A stretch of DNA of 64,000 nt from contig JAFDGA010000007.1 in NCBI GenBank assembly GCA_019309545.1, positions 1 to 64,000 of the forward strand. The letters run 5' to 3'. Made by a program: the position numbers and the translations under genes. This document shows positions 47,897-57,385 of the stretch, in pieces. The stretch's first letter is position 1; each line of letters begins with the position of its first letter. The notes under the pieces were generated by a model. That model saw only the letters and a program-made list of their open reading frames with translations, searched no databases and was not told the origin of the DNA. Origin of the DNA: Deltaproteobacteria bacterium (GTDB lineage Bacteria; Desulfobacterota; Desulfobaccia; Desulfobaccales; Desulfobaccaceae).

Positions 47897-47907
47897 GGTG
47901 TAATGTC

Positions 47908-49095
47908 TTAAAACGGTCGGCGTTGGCGCGTGGGAGAGCGACGTTCCGGGTTTGCAGCTTCCTCTTTCGATATCTGGGCCACAATGACCTGATCGCCTAC
48001 TTTGAGATCACCCTCGACCACTTCGGTCCACTGGCCGTCGCTGAGACCGGTAACCAGAGGGACCGGTACTGGTTGGTTGTCCGGGCCTAAACGCCAGACG
48101 TGGTTGCCCTCCGGGAGGGGAGGGGCAGCCGGCGCTCGGGGCCGGAAGCGCAGAGCTGCATTGGCCACGGCCGTCACTTTTTCCCGCCGGGCGACTTGAA
48201 TTGCGACGCTGGCGGTCATGCCGGGTTTAAGCAGCAATTCGGGGTTTTTGGTCTCAATGACGACATTATAAGTTACCACATTTTGCAGGGTTTGGGGAGA
48301 CAGCCGGACCTGGGTGACCTGGCCGGTAAAGGTCTGGCCGGGATAGGCATCCACCGTAAAGGTGGCAATCTGGCCTTCCTTGACTTTGCCGATATCGGCT
48401 TCGTCCACCGCGGTATCGACCTGCATCTGGGTCAGGTCCTGGGCAATGTTAAACAGGGTAGGAGTCTGGAAACTGGCAACCACGGTCTGGCCGACGTCAA
48501 CGTCGCGTGACACCACTACCCCATCCACCGGCGACACAATGGTGGTATAATGCAAATCGGTTTCGGCGCTCTTCAGGTTGGCCGCGGCCTGGGCCACCTG
48601 CGCCTGGGCGGCGTGCAGTTCGGCGCGGCTGGTTTCATAACGGGTATAGGCATTGTCCAACTCATCGCGGGCGACCAGATTCTGCTCCCAGAGCTTCTGG
48701 TAACGCCGGTAATCATTAAGAGCATCTTGCAGGTTGGCCTGGGCTTTGAGGACATTGGCCTGGGCCAACCGATAGTTGCCCTGGGCCTGAGCTACCCGGG
48801 CTTTGAACAGGGCCTGGTCAATCTGGGCAATGACCTGACCTTTTTTTACCTCGGAATTATAGTCGGCGTAGATTTCCTTGATCATCCCGGTTACCTGAGT
48901 GCCGACCAAGACCGTGGTTACCGGGTTAAGGGTGCCATTGGCCACTACATTGACTTCCAGGTTAGTCTGGCGCACCGGTTCCAACTGATAGCGCATCTGC
49001 GGCTGTCGGTCGCGGAACCACAGCCACCAGCCTCCGCCCACTAAAACTAATAACCCCAGAGCCAGCAGTTTGAAGGTACGATTAATCCTGATCAT
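47908..49095 (-). CDS. MacA/HlyD-type periplasmic adaptor protein
   Basis: 395 residues. One N-terminal membrane helix (~8-27), a lipoyl half-motif (QVTGMIKEIYADYNSEVKKG), a long alpha-hairpin coiled coil with Gln/Ala-rich repeats (~95-170), then SPVDGVVVSRDVDVGQTV and beta-barrel domains. It bridges an inner membrane pump to an outer membrane channel. First gene of the three-gene unit; ends 11 bp before the ATPase gene. No TolC-like gene is in the window. Confidence 0.92.
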   Translation of the reverse strand: MIRINRTFKLLALGLLVLVGGGWWLWFRDRQPQMRYQLEPVRQTNLEVNVVANGTLNPVTTVLVGTQVTGMIKEIYADYNSEVKKGQVIAQIDQALFKARVAQAQGNYRLAQANVLKAQANLQDALNDYRRYQKLWEQNLVARDELDNAYTRYETSRAELHAAQAQVAQAAANLKSAETDLHYTTIVSPVDGVVVSRDVDVGQTVVASFQTPTLFNIAQDLTQMQVDTAVDEADIGKVKEGQIATFTVDAYPGQTFTGQVTQVRLSPQTLQNVVTYNVVIETKNPELLLKPGMTASVAIQVARREKVTAVANAALRFRPRAPAAPPLPEGNHVWRLGPDNQPVPVPLVTGLSDGQWTEVVEGDLKVGDQVIVAQISKEEAANPERRSPTRQRRPF

Positions 49096-49277
49096 TTATA
49101 CCTGCCGCTGCCAATCGAAAGATATTTTATGGTATCAAAAAAATCATTACAACTCATTCACGACAATTTTCAGCCGCTTAAATAACCCCCCAAAAGGGAA
49201 TTCTTACTTTATTATAGATTGGCAGATCGATTTATTATATCTTTTATGTCTGAAATGCCCAAGGAGAGAGATGTTAC

Positions 49278-49293
49278 TCAGTTAATTAACTGA
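49278..49293. promoter_or_regulatory. 16-bp perfect palindrome before the acyl-CoA synthetase gene
   Basis: TCAGTTAATTAACTGA, a perfect palindrome 76 bp before the GTG start of the acyl-CoA synthetase gene. AT-rich half sites of this size suit a dimeric repressor or CRP/FNR-like activator, but it matches no consensus I can name with certainty. The rest of 49096-49369 holds nothing else. Confidence 0.4.
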
Positions 49294-49369
49294 ATCGGGA
49301 ACAGGATTCTTAGGGTAATAATTACTTCCCGGCCGAAAAGGGGCGTTCCGGCCGGAATAGTCAGCCATA

Positions 49370-51481
49370 GTGAGTATATTAGTGCGTGCCTTGTTCTCTC
49401 CACAGTCGGTAGCGTTGATCGGGGTGCCGCGGCAGACCGGCGTCGGTGCCTATAATGGCCTGGAAATGCTGCTGCGATATGGTTATGCGGGGAAAATCTT
49501 TGTGGTGCATCCCAAGGCCACCGAAATTTTGGGTTTTAGGGCCTATCCGCGTATTCTCGAGGTGCCCGAGGTGCCGGAATTGGCGGTCATTGCCGTGGGC
49601 CGGGACCGGGTCTTGCCGGTCTTTCAAGATTGTCTGGTGCATGGCATCCGTTGGATTATCATTATCTCCCAGGGATTTGCCGATGCCGATGCTCAGGGGC
49701 AGGAATTACAGGCCCAATTGGTGAGCGAAGCCCGGCGCTATGGGGCCCGCTTCCTGGGACCTAACACCATGGGCACCATGAATGCCTTTGCCGCCTTTAC
49801 CACCGCGTTCATCGATCAGGTTCGAGATCCCAATCCGCCGCCGGTTACCCTGGTCGCCCAGAGTGGGGCCCCGCAGGTAGGATCGGAATCCTTTACCGGC
49901 CGGCTCGGCAAGGCCATTGACCTGGGCAACGCCGCTGACCTGGGATTCGTCGAGGTTCTGGAGTACCTGGAACACGACTCCGAAACCGAACTGATTGTCC
50001 TGCATATGGAAGGCCTAAGCGAAGGGCGGAAATTCCTGGAGGTGGCCTCCCGCATTACCCGAAACAAACCCATTATCGTCTTCAAGACCGGCCGCAGTGA
50101 GGCTGGGGCCCGGGCGGCGCTGTCCCATACCGGCTCCCTGGTGGGTGAGGACGCGGTGTTTACCGCCGCCTTTGCCCGGGCCGGTCTGGTGAAGGTTAAC
50201 AGCGCCACCGAGTTATTGGATACGGTCCAGGCCTTCCGCCAACTGGCGCCATTGAAAGGCCCGCGTCTTGGGGTGGCAACGGCCAGCGGCGCTTTGGGAA
50301 TCATGGCAGTAGATGCCCTGACCCAGGAAGGGCTGACCCTGGGGCGGTTAGCCAAGACTACCCGTAAGATGCTGGAAGACAAGGGCCCGTACTGGCATCG
50401 TTTGCAGAACCCGGTGGATCTTTGGCCCATTGGTATGGTCAGCGGCGATTTTATCGGCTGTGCCGAAACCGCCCTGGCCGGCTTTCTGGCCGATCCGGAA
50501 ATAGATGGAGTAGTGGGCTTGCTGCCCGCGCTCTCTTCGCCCCTGCACCAGGATATGTTGACCACCCCCAAAATGATCAATCGCCTAGGCCCGGAGCGGG
50601 TCGGTAAACCCCTGGTGCTATCGCTCTATGGCGATCACCGGGAGCAGACCTGTCAGGATTTAGCCCAAGTGCCGGGAGTAGCCTGCTATTTTGCCGTGGA
50701 ACGGGCGGTGGCCGCCTTAGGCAAACTATATCGCTATCATCAGGCCATTATCTCGACGGCGGAGTCCTGGGGCAGCGCCAGGCCGCCTGTTCCCTGCCCA
50801 CAGATGCCACGCCCAGTCCGAGAGTCTGTCTTGCTGGGCCAGGCCGCCCTGGAGTTCCTGGCAGCCTATGATATTCCCGTCCTCCCCAGTCGCTTGACCA
50901 AGACCGACCAGGAGGCAGTGGATATTGCCGAGGCTTACGGCTATCCGGTGGTTCTCAAGGTGGTGTCGCCCCAGTGGCTCCATAAATCTGATCTAGGCGG
51001 GGTGGTGTTGCATCTTTCCGGTCCGGATCAGGTGCGCCAAGCTTTTCTGCGCCTGCAAGCCGCGGTGGAATGTCATACCCCTGGGGCGCTCCTGGAAGGC
51101 ATTTTGGTCCAGAAGCAGCTGAGCGGCAAGGAGATCCTCCTAGGCATCAAGCAGGATGCCACTTTCGGGCCGGTAGTGGTCTGCGGCCTGGGCGGCATCT
51201 ATACGGAAATCCTCCAGGACGTGGCCCATAACCTGGCCCCGGTGACAGTCCCGCAGGCCCAGGCGATGCTGTTAAGCTTAAAAGCCTATCCATTGCTCTT
51301 GGGGGGGCGCGGCGAGCCCCCGGTGGCCCTGGAAGAGCTGGCCCAAGCCTTGGCCAATCTCTCGGAACTGGCGGTATCGGTGACTGATCTGCAAGAGTTG
51401 GATATTAATCCAGTGATCGCCACTCCAGCAGGGTGTTGGGCGGTGGATGCGCGGATCGTCTGGCAGAAAAAGCCAGAATAA
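49370..51481 (+). CDS. ADP-forming acyl-CoA (acetyl-CoA) synthetase, fused alpha-beta
   Basis: 703 residues. CoA-binding Rossmann domain (~7-130), succinyl-CoA-ligase-like domain with the phosphohistidine motif (ARAALSHTGSLVGED), and from ~490 an ATP-grasp domain (GYPVVLKVVSPQWLHKSDLGG, LDINPV). The family converts acyl-CoA, ADP and Pi to acid, ATP and CoA, reversibly. In an anaerobe this can save energy from acetyl-CoA or activate acetate. GTG start with no obvious ribosome site; a later in-frame GTG at 49382 is possible. Single gene. Confidence 0.9.
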   Translation: MSILVRALFSPQSVALIGVPRQTGVGAYNGLEMLLRYGYAGKIFVVHPKATEILGFRAYPRILEVPEVPELAVIAVGRDRVLPVFQDCLVHGIRWIIIISQGFADADAQGQELQAQLVSEARRYGARFLGPNTMGTMNAFAAFTTAFIDQVRDPNPPPVTLVAQSGAPQVGSESFTGRLGKAIDLGNAADLGFVEVLEYLEHDSETELIVLHMEGLSEGRKFLEVASRITRNKPIIVFKTGRSEAGARAALSHTGSLVGEDAVFTAAFARAGLVKVNSATELLDTVQAFRQLAPLKGPRLGVATASGALGIMAVDALTQEGLTLGRLAKTTRKMLEDKGPYWHRLQNPVDLWPIGMVSGDFIGCAETALAGFLADPEIDGVVGLLPALSSPLHQDMLTTPKMINRLGPERVGKPLVLSLYGDHREQTCQDLAQVPGVACYFAVERAVAALGKLYRYHQAIISTAESWGSARPPVPCPQMPRPVRESVLLGQAALEFLAAYDIPVLPSRLTKTDQEAVDIAEAYGYPVVLKVVSPQWLHKSDLGGVVLHLSGPDQVRQAFLRLQAAVECHTPGALLEGILVQKQLSGKEILLGIKQDATFGPVVVCGLGGIYTEILQDVAHNLAPVTVPQAQAMLLSLKAYPLLLGGRGEPPVALEELAQALANLSELAVSVTDLQELDINPVIATPAGCWAVDARIVWQKKPE

Positions 51482-51508
51482 GAAAACCCAATAAAGGCAA
51501 TCAAAATA

Positions 51509-51721
51509 TTAAATCAACCCCGGCACCGGTTCGGTCTGGCGCTCAATTTTGGTCCCCAGACTGGCGGCGCAAAAGACACATAAATACTCATGCAGCTCGC
51601 CATCCGGAAGGATCAACAGGAGGCGCTTGCGGACCGGCACGGCCTGTTGACATTGCGGACAGTAGAGAGCGGAAGCCTCAAGTTGCTGGAAACTGGGTTC
51701 CGGTCGATAATCGGCTGACAT
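51509..51721 (-). CDS. Small zinc-ribbon-like protein
   Basis: 70 residues with two CxxC pairs (CPQC and CVFC) about 26 residues apart, the layout of a treble-clef or zinc-ribbon. Between them is a hydrophobic strand (RLLLILPDG). Not otherwise recognised. It lies 24 bp after the next gene upstream on the same strand (51746), probably co-transcribed with it. Confidence 0.7.
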   Translation of the reverse strand: MSADYRPEPSFQQLEASALYCPQCQQAVPVRKRLLLILPDGELHEYLCVFCAASLGTKIERQTEPVPGLI

Positions 51722-51745
51722 GTTGTTAACCCCGCACTCCCGATC

Positions 51746-52444
51746 TTAAGGTAAATTATCAAAAAGCTCGTGGAGTTGCAACTCCAGGGCCTGACATATC
51801 TGAGGTAGGAAATACTTGGCCTGGGCTGATCTTAACTGGGATGCCAGATCAGACGGCAATCCCAGTTGCGGCCAGACCACTTCCAGAGCCAAAGGTAAAA
51901 ATCTTTCCTGCAGGCGGGTTCCGGCCGGACTTGGCCAAAAATGTTCCAGGGCCATAAAAAAGACCAGCAGGCGACGGAACAGGTTCAGGTCATAATTTTC
52001 TAACCCCAAGTCATAGCGGTGACGCCCGATGAGCCGTTCCCCTAAAGTTCGAAACGTTTCATAGAGTTTAGTCCGCCCGGACACCCGCAGCGACGCCTCC
52101 AGCAGCGAGAACTCGGCAGCAATTTCATGATATTGATCTAGGGAATAATCGGTCAAGGTCAGGCGCTGCCGGAAGTATTCGACAAAGACCGCTTTGCTCC
52201 AATCCATGGCCATCAGAAATTCGGTTTCCTGACGCCAGCCCTTCAGCACCATGAGCGGGGTGCCGGTAATCTCGGCAATCCAGGCCAGGGAAAACTGCCC
52301 CAGATAGGCCTGCATCAAGGCGGTAGCGTATTGCCGGAGGGGCATGATCAGGATTCGGCCCTTCAATTTAGGGGGTTTATGGGTGGCCGAATAACTTTGT
52401 AAGGTATCGCAGAGCCACTGTTGGTAAAGAAAAACCGGCTTCAT
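51746..52444 (-). CDS. Uncharacterised helical protein
   Basis: 232 residues, not recognised. Predominantly alpha-helical and soluble, rich in Leu, Tyr, Phe and Arg. The segment FSLAWIAEITGTPLMVLKGWR looks like a helix-turn-helix, which hints at DNA binding or a regulator, but nothing else supports that. It sits between a radical SAM enzyme gene (27 bp away) and the small zinc-ribbon gene on the same strand, and the three may be one operon. Confidence 0.75.
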   Translation of the reverse strand: MKPVFLYQQWLCDTLQSYSATHKPPKLKGRILIMPLRQYATALMQAYLGQFSLAWIAEITGTPLMVLKGWRQETEFLMAMDWSKAVFVEYFRQRLTLTDYSLDQYHEIAAEFSLLEASLRVSGRTKLYETFRTLGERLIGRHRYDLGLENYDLNLFRRLLVFFMALEHFWPSPAGTRLQERFLPLALEVVWPQLGLPSDLASQLRSAQAKYFLPQICQALELQLHELFDNLP

Positions 52445-52471
52445 ATCAAATTCTGGGAGTGAGTCAAAACC

Positions 52472-53575
52472 TCAATGCAGCAGATGGATATTGCCCAGGT
52501 TGACGTGTCTGACTCCGGCCTCCAAGGCCACCTGTTTGGCCTGAAAAGCAAAGTCGCGGGAGGTAACCGGTAGGTCATTGAGGTAAAACTGGGGGTAAAA
52601 GCCCAACAGGCTGTAAGGAATATCCGGGTTGAGGGTGGCGATGAACCGGGCCAGGCCGTGGATCTCTTCTAAATCAATGTAACCGGGGACCAAAAGGGTG
52701 CTGGCGGTGATCAACGGCACTTCTGGCCGCTCTTCCCAGTGGGTGGCCAGCAATGCAAAATTCTTCAAGGTCTGAGAGTTGCTGACCCCGCACAGGGCCA
52801 GGTGAATCTCTTCGCTGAAGGACTTGAGATCAAATTTAATAATCCCGCCGTTGTCCAGCGAGCTGTCGATCAGGGGCTGCAGCCAGCGCTCCATTAGGGC
52901 GCCGTTGGTCTCCCAACAGATGCGCCGCTGGGGTCCGGTGGCGGCTGACTGCTGCTGGATGAAGCGGGCCGCGGCCAGGGCATGCGGCAGTTGCGGAGTG
53001 GGGTCACCGCCAAAGTAGCAGATACAGGCGGTGTTCTCCTGGACGGCGGCGGCCAACTGGCGGGCTGAAATAGCCGGACTGTTGAAGGTCAGTCTTTTAA
53101 AGTGCCAGTTCTGGCAATACAGACAGTTGAAATTGCAGGCATGGTAAAAGACGGCCAGATTGACATAGCCGTGCTCCGGGCCAGGGCGACGGGCATAGCG
53201 GGGATAGCCCCGCCCCGTCCCGCCCGGGCAGAACCAATCGGCCACGCAGTTGGTGGGCAGGGGATCGTTATAATGGCTGAGGCGGGCCCCGGCTGGGCCG
53301 CCGCCCCGGAGCTGGCCATTCTCCACCCGCCGGGCCCCGCAAAAGCCATAGCCGCCTTCCGGGATGCGGCAGGCATGGAAACACAGGCTACAGAGCTTGC
53401 CAGTGGCTTCCTGCGGCGGCCGCACCGGCAGGCCAAAAGCCTGGCGGCTGGCTTGATGCAGCTTTTCGATCTCCGGCCCTACTTCGTTAAAGTGCTGGCG
53501 GATACAGACAGCACAGAATCCCAGGGTCTGGGAAATAAAGGGGCTTTCCTGGCCACAATAGCGGCAACGGCCCAT
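52472..53575 (-). CDS. Radical SAM protein, PflA-activase-like, with N-terminal Cys motifs
   Basis: 367 residues from the ATG at 53575 (a TTG at 53599 is also open). The SAM cluster is ACNFNCLYCQN (Cx3Cx2C), followed by the YFGGDPTPQ motif. Before it stand two Cys groups, CRYCGQ...CAVC (zinc-ribbon-like) and CSLCFHACRIPEGGYGFCG, similar to the Cys block of the AmrS-like enzyme at 5728. So it is a longer relative of that enzyme. Substrate unknown. Confidence 0.82.
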   Translation of the reverse strand: MGRCRYCGQESPFISQTLGFCAVCIRQHFNEVGPEIEKLHQASRQAFGLPVRPPQEATGKLCSLCFHACRIPEGGYGFCGARRVENGQLRGGGPAGARLSHYNDPLPTNCVADWFCPGGTGRGYPRYARRPGPEHGYVNLAVFYHACNFNCLYCQNWHFKRLTFNSPAISARQLAAAVQENTACICYFGGDPTPQLPHALAAARFIQQQSAATGPQRRICWETNGALMERWLQPLIDSSLDNGGIIKFDLKSFSEEIHLALCGVSNSQTLKNFALLATHWEERPEVPLITASTLLVPGYIDLEEIHGLARFIATLNPDIPYSLLGFYPQFYLNDLPVTSRDFAFQAKQVALEAGVRHVNLGNIHLLH

Positions 53576-53623
53576 GCGGATCGGTGTTTCAAGCTTCAAG
53601 GTACAGACCGCTCAACTGGTTAT

Positions 53624-54652
53624 TCATTCAAATAAACTCGGATATAGAACCTTCCTATGGGGTTTACCGAAATACTCATAGGCCAGACGGGTGGCCATGC
53701 GGCCCCGGGGGGTGCGATGCAAAAAGCCGCACTGGATCAGAAAGGGTTCGTAGACATCCTCCAGGGTATCCCGCTCCTCGCACAGGGCCGCCGACAGGGT
53801 GTCAATTCCCACCGGACCGCCGTCAAATTTATCCATGATAGTCAATAAAATCTTACGATCCATGCGATCGAAGCCCCGGCGATCGACTTCCAATAGGTTC
53901 AGGCCGGCATCGGCGACCTGGCGGGTGATGCGGCCATCTTCCCGCACCTGGGCATAATCCCGCACCCTTTTTAACAGCCGGTTGGCAATGCGCGGCGTCC
54001 CGCGGGAGCGTTGGGCAATCTCCCGGGCCCCCTCCGGGTCAATCTCTACCTGGAGGATGGTCGCCGTCCGTTTGGTGATGATTTCCAGATGATCAGGGTG
54101 ATAAAATTCTACCCGGAGCATCAGGCCAAAGCGATCCCGCAGGGCTGGGGTGAGCAGTCCGGCCCGGGTCGTGGCCCCTACCAGAGTAAAACGGGGCAAT
54201 TCCAGCCTGATGGCCCGGGCCCCCGGCCCCTGGCCGATAATCAGATCCAGCCTGAAATCCTCCATGGCCGGATAGAGGATCTCTTCCACCACCCGCGGCA
54301 ACCGGTGGACCTCATCAATAAACAACACATCGCCGGGCTGGAGGTTGGTCAGCAGCGCGGCCAGGTCCCCGGCCCGTTCGACCACCGGCCCGGAGGTGGT
54401 TTTGATCCCTACCCCCAGTTCATGGGCGATAATACAGGCCAGGGTGGTTTTCCCTAGACCGGGATGACCATGCAGGAGGATATGGTCCAGCGCTTCGCCC
54501 CGGCCCCGGGCCGCGGCAATGGCGATCTCCAGGTTCTTTTTAACCTCCTCCTGCCCGACGAATTCGGCCAGCGACCGGGGCCGCAGCCCAGGTTCCAGAC
54601 CCATGTCTTCCGGCTGTCGCTGCGGACTGACGAAGCGCTGCATTTCTTCCAT
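53624..54652 (-). CDS. ruvB: Holliday junction branch migration helicase
   Basis: 342 residues from ATG 54652 (a second start at 54643 has GGAAG upstream); the frame is open to 54754 but the added part is not conserved. AAA+ core with Walker [10 protein letters not shown], Walker B LFIDEVH, sensor 1 ATTRAG, and a C-terminal winged helix. It drives branch migration with RuvA. ruvA and ruvC are not adjacent. Confidence 0.96.
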   Translation of the reverse strand: MEEMQRFVSPQRQPEDMGLEPGLRPRSLAEFVGQEEVKKNLEIAIAAARGRGEALDHILLHGHPGLGKTTLACIIAHELGVGIKTTSGPVVERAGDLAALLTNLQPGDVLFIDEVHRLPRVVEEILYPAMEDFRLDLIIGQGPGARAIRLELPRFTLVGATTRAGLLTPALRDRFGLMLRVEFYHPDHLEIITKRTATILQVEIDPEGAREIAQRSRGTPRIANRLLKRVRDYAQVREDGRITRQVADAGLNLLEVDRRGFDRMDRKILLTIMDKFDGGPVGIDTLSAALCEERDTLEDVYEPFLIQCGFLHRTPRGRMATRLAYEYFGKPHRKVLYPSLFE

Positions 54653-54814
54653 AATACGCCAGTTTACCGCACTAGGGTTAGAATTGCAAGCAAACCTAAC
54701 CTGGTGGGCACAGGGAGAATCACCCCCTTCTTGCCCGGCCATCCAGAAAGCCATTGCTGATTAGTGAATTAATCTGTTAAATTTTAAAAATTTAAACCTA
54801 AGCACGGTGATTTT

Positions 54815-55756
54815 ATGGAATTAGCCATTGCGGCCCGGGGCATCGACAAGGCTTATCGCCGCGGCTTTTGGCCGCGGCAGGTCAAACCAGTGCTCCTAGA
54901 TTTGGATCTGGAAGTTTCTCAAGGAGTAATCTTTGGCATTCTGGGACCCAATGGGGTGGGCAAAACCACCCTGATTTCGATCCTGGCCACCCTGCTTGCT
55001 CCCGACGCCGGTGAGGTTTCCATCCTGGGCCTGGATATCCGCCGCGAGGTGCAGCGATTGCGCCAGCGAATCAATCTGGCCGGCGGCGCCGCCAAATTCA
55101 TCTGGTCCCTGACGGTAACGGAAAACTTGCGGTTTTACGGCCGACTCTACGGGCTCTGGGGGCAGCCCCTAACCGCCCGGATCGAGGAATTGATTGAATT
55201 ATTTGAGCTCCAACCATATCGTCGCGTACCCTTTGACCGGTTGTCTTCCGGCCTCAAACAACGCTTGGCACTGGCCAAGTCCTTGATTAATGCGCCGCAG
55301 TTGTTATTTCTGGATGAGCCAACCAGCGGTTTGGACCCGGTGATGGCTCAGCACACCCGGGACGAAATCCGCCGCCTCAACCAGATTACCGGCCTGACCA
55401 TCCTGCTCACCACCCATAATATGCGGGAAGCGGAATATCTGTGTGATGAGGTGGCTTTTCTCCAGGCCGGGCGGATTATGGCCCGCGGCACGATCCCCGA
55501 GCTGCAGACCCGTCTGGGAATCGGCGATCAGCTGATCCTGACCTTTGAAAAAACCCCGGACCGCCTGGATTACAGCCGCTTTCCAGGGCTGCTGAGCTTT
55601 CAGGAGCGTCCTCCGGTGGTGGAGCTGGTGGTCGATCAGGCCGAACTGCGCCTGGCGCCGATTCTGACCGAGTTGCAGCGTACCGGCAATTCCCTGGCTA
55701 AGGTTCAGCTCCGAGAAGTGGACCTGGAGGTGTTGTATCGTGAGATTACTCACTGA
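54815..55756 (+). CDS. ABC-2 type transporter ATPase
   Basis: 313 residues. Walker A GPNGVGKTT, signature LSSGLKQRL, Walker B LLFLDEPTSGLDP, switch His in TTHNMREAE; a C-terminal ~80-residue extension is typical for DrrA/CcmA-like exporters. The signature reads LSSG instead of LSGG. The permease gene overlaps its end by 17 bp. Confidence 0.92.
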   Translation: MELAIAARGIDKAYRRGFWPRQVKPVLLDLDLEVSQGVIFGILGPNGVGKTTLISILATLLAPDAGEVSILGLDIRREVQRLRQRINLAGGAAKFIWSLTVTENLRFYGRLYGLWGQPLTARIEELIELFELQPYRRVPFDRLSSGLKQRLALAKSLINAPQLLFLDEPTSGLDPVMAQHTRDEIRRLNQITGLTILLTTHNMREAEYLCDEVAFLQAGRIMARGTIPELQTRLGIGDQLILTFEKTPDRLDYSRFPGLLSFQERPPVVELVVDQAELRLAPILTELQRTGNSLAKVQLREVDLEVLYREITH

Positions 55757-56534
55757 ATTCATTAAAATCTGGGCCTTTGCAGCCCGGGGCGGGATCATGA
55801 ATCGCCGCAATTTCTTTGCCGTATTCGAGATGTTTTTCTGGCCCCTGGTGGCGGTGTTTTCGGTCGGGCTGCTGACCCAATTTCTGCAACTGGATGAGGC
55901 CACCGTCTCTTTTGTATTGATCGGCGCGTTGGCCATGAACACCATGCAGATTGTCCAACTGGACATTTCCTATGCCTTGCTCTATGATGTCTGGAGCAAA
56001 AGCCTCAAACATGGGTTTATCGCCCCCATCCGCCTGGGCCATATTGTCCTGGGGTCGGGATTAGTTGGCTTTGTGCGCGGCCTGCTGGTATTTGCCATCA
56101 TGGGAGCGCTGAGTATTTGGTATTTTAATATGGAGCTGTGGCGGCCCGGCCTGCTGCCACTGCTGTTTTTTTTGGTCGGCTTATTTCTGATGGCCGCCAT
56201 TGCCGGAGTTCTGGTCATCGGGTTGGTGCTAATTTTTGGCCACCGGGCCGAAATCACCGCCTGGGCCATCACCTATCTGCTGATGATCCTTTGCGGCCTT
56301 TACTATCCGGTGTCCCTGCTGCCCACCGGGGTGCGAGGGCTGGCGGAATTAATTCCGCTCACCTATTTCCTGGAGTATTTTCGCAGTTTTTATGGTTTCC
56401 CGGCCTCGGTAGCCCATCCTTTGGAATGGGGTCTGCTGCTCGGCCTGGTTTATTTGGTGGTCAGTTACGGCCTTATGCTCCTGAGCCTGAAGGCCTCGCT
56501 CAGGCAGGGAACCTTGGTCAAGCTGTCGGAATAA
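55740..56534 (+). CDS. ABC-2 type transporter permease
   Basis: 264 residues, about six membrane segments, with the ABC-2 motif near the end (YYPVSLLPTGVRGLAELIPLTYFLE). GTG start inside the ATPase gene, so the two are coupled and form one exporter, probably for a drug, lipid or polysaccharide. murI follows after 11 bp. Confidence 0.9.
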   Translation: MRLLTEFIKIWAFAARGGIMNRRNFFAVFEMFFWPLVAVFSVGLLTQFLQLDEATVSFVLIGALAMNTMQIVQLDISYALLYDVWSKSLKHGFIAPIRLGHIVLGSGLVGFVRGLLVFAIMGALSIWYFNMELWRPGLLPLLFFLVGLFLMAAIAGVLVIGLVLIFGHRAEITAWAITYLLMILCGLYYPVSLLPTGVRGLAELIPLTYFLEYFRSFYGFPASVAHPLEWGLLLGLVYLVVSYGLMLLSLKASLRQGTLVKLSE

Positions 56535-56545
56535 TCGAGGTATCT

Positions 56546-57349
56546 ATGATTGGCGTCTTTGACTCCGGCTTTGGCGGTCTGTTGGTGTTGAAGGAATTAT
56601 TACGGCTGCTGCCCGACTACGATTACCTTTATCTAGGGGATAACGCCCGTATCCCTTATGGCACTCGTTCTGATGAAGTGGTCTACCGTTTTACCCTCCA
56701 GGCCGTCGATTATCTGTTGCAACAGGATTGTATCCTGATCATCCTGGCCTGCCACACGGCCTCTTCCAAGGCCCTGCGGCGGATTCAACAGGAATATCTG
56801 CCGGCTCACTATCCGGACCGGCGGGTACTGGGAGTAGTAATCCCCACCGTCGAGGCCGCCCTGGCGCAAAGCCCCCGGGGACGCATCGGGGTCATCGGCA
56901 CCGAGGGCACTGTGGCCTCCAACTCCTTTGCCATTGAATTGAAGAAATTAAAGCCGTCAACCCAGGTGTTCCAACAGGCCTGCCCGCTGCTGGTCCCTCT
57001 TATCGAAGCCGGCGAGCAGGATTGGGAGGGCACTGAACTGATCCTCAAAAGGTACCTGGCATCCCTGCAACAAGCCCGCGTCGATACCTTGATTCTGGGA
57101 TGCACCCATTACTCCATCGTCAAATCCCAAATCCGGGCCATCATGGGCAATGACCTGAAGATTATCTGCTCGGCGGAGGTGACTGGGGAGAAGTTGGCCG
57201 ACTATCTAAGGCGGCACCCCGAGATCGAGACCCGGCTCTCCCGTCAGGGAGGTCGTCGCTATATGACCACTGATCTGACCCCAGGTTTCCAGCGGCTGGC
57301 CAGCCTATTTATGGGACAACCCATTGCCCCGCAGATTCTGGAATTGTAA
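56546..57349 (+). CDS. murI: Glutamate racemase
   Basis: 267 residues from ATG 56546 with GAGGT upstream; the frame is open to 56138 but that part overlaps the permease. FDSGFGGL (catalytic Asp), LGDNARIPYG, the first catalytic Cys in ACHTAS and the second in LGCTHY. Most MurI proteins read ACNTAS; the Asn is His here. It makes D-glutamate for peptidoglycan. Confidence 0.94.
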   Translation: MIGVFDSGFGGLLVLKELLRLLPDYDYLYLGDNARIPYGTRSDEVVYRFTLQAVDYLLQQDCILIILACHTASSKALRRIQQEYLPAHYPDRRVLGVVIPTVEAALAQSPRGRIGVIGTEGTVASNSFAIELKKLKPSTQVFQQACPLLVPLIEAGEQDWEGTELILKRYLASLQQARVDTLILGCTHYSIVKSQIRAIMGNDLKIICSAEVTGEKLADYLRRHPEIETRLSRQGGRRYMTTDLTPGFQRLASLFMGQPIAPQILEL

Positions 57350-57385
57350 GTTGCTTCTTTAGCTTAGCGGTTAACGGGAAGGTCG

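Noticed and set aside
56138-56545. Upstream extension of murI
   Set aside because: Out-of-frame with the permease gene it overlaps; the conserved MurI start MIGVFDSG is at 56546.
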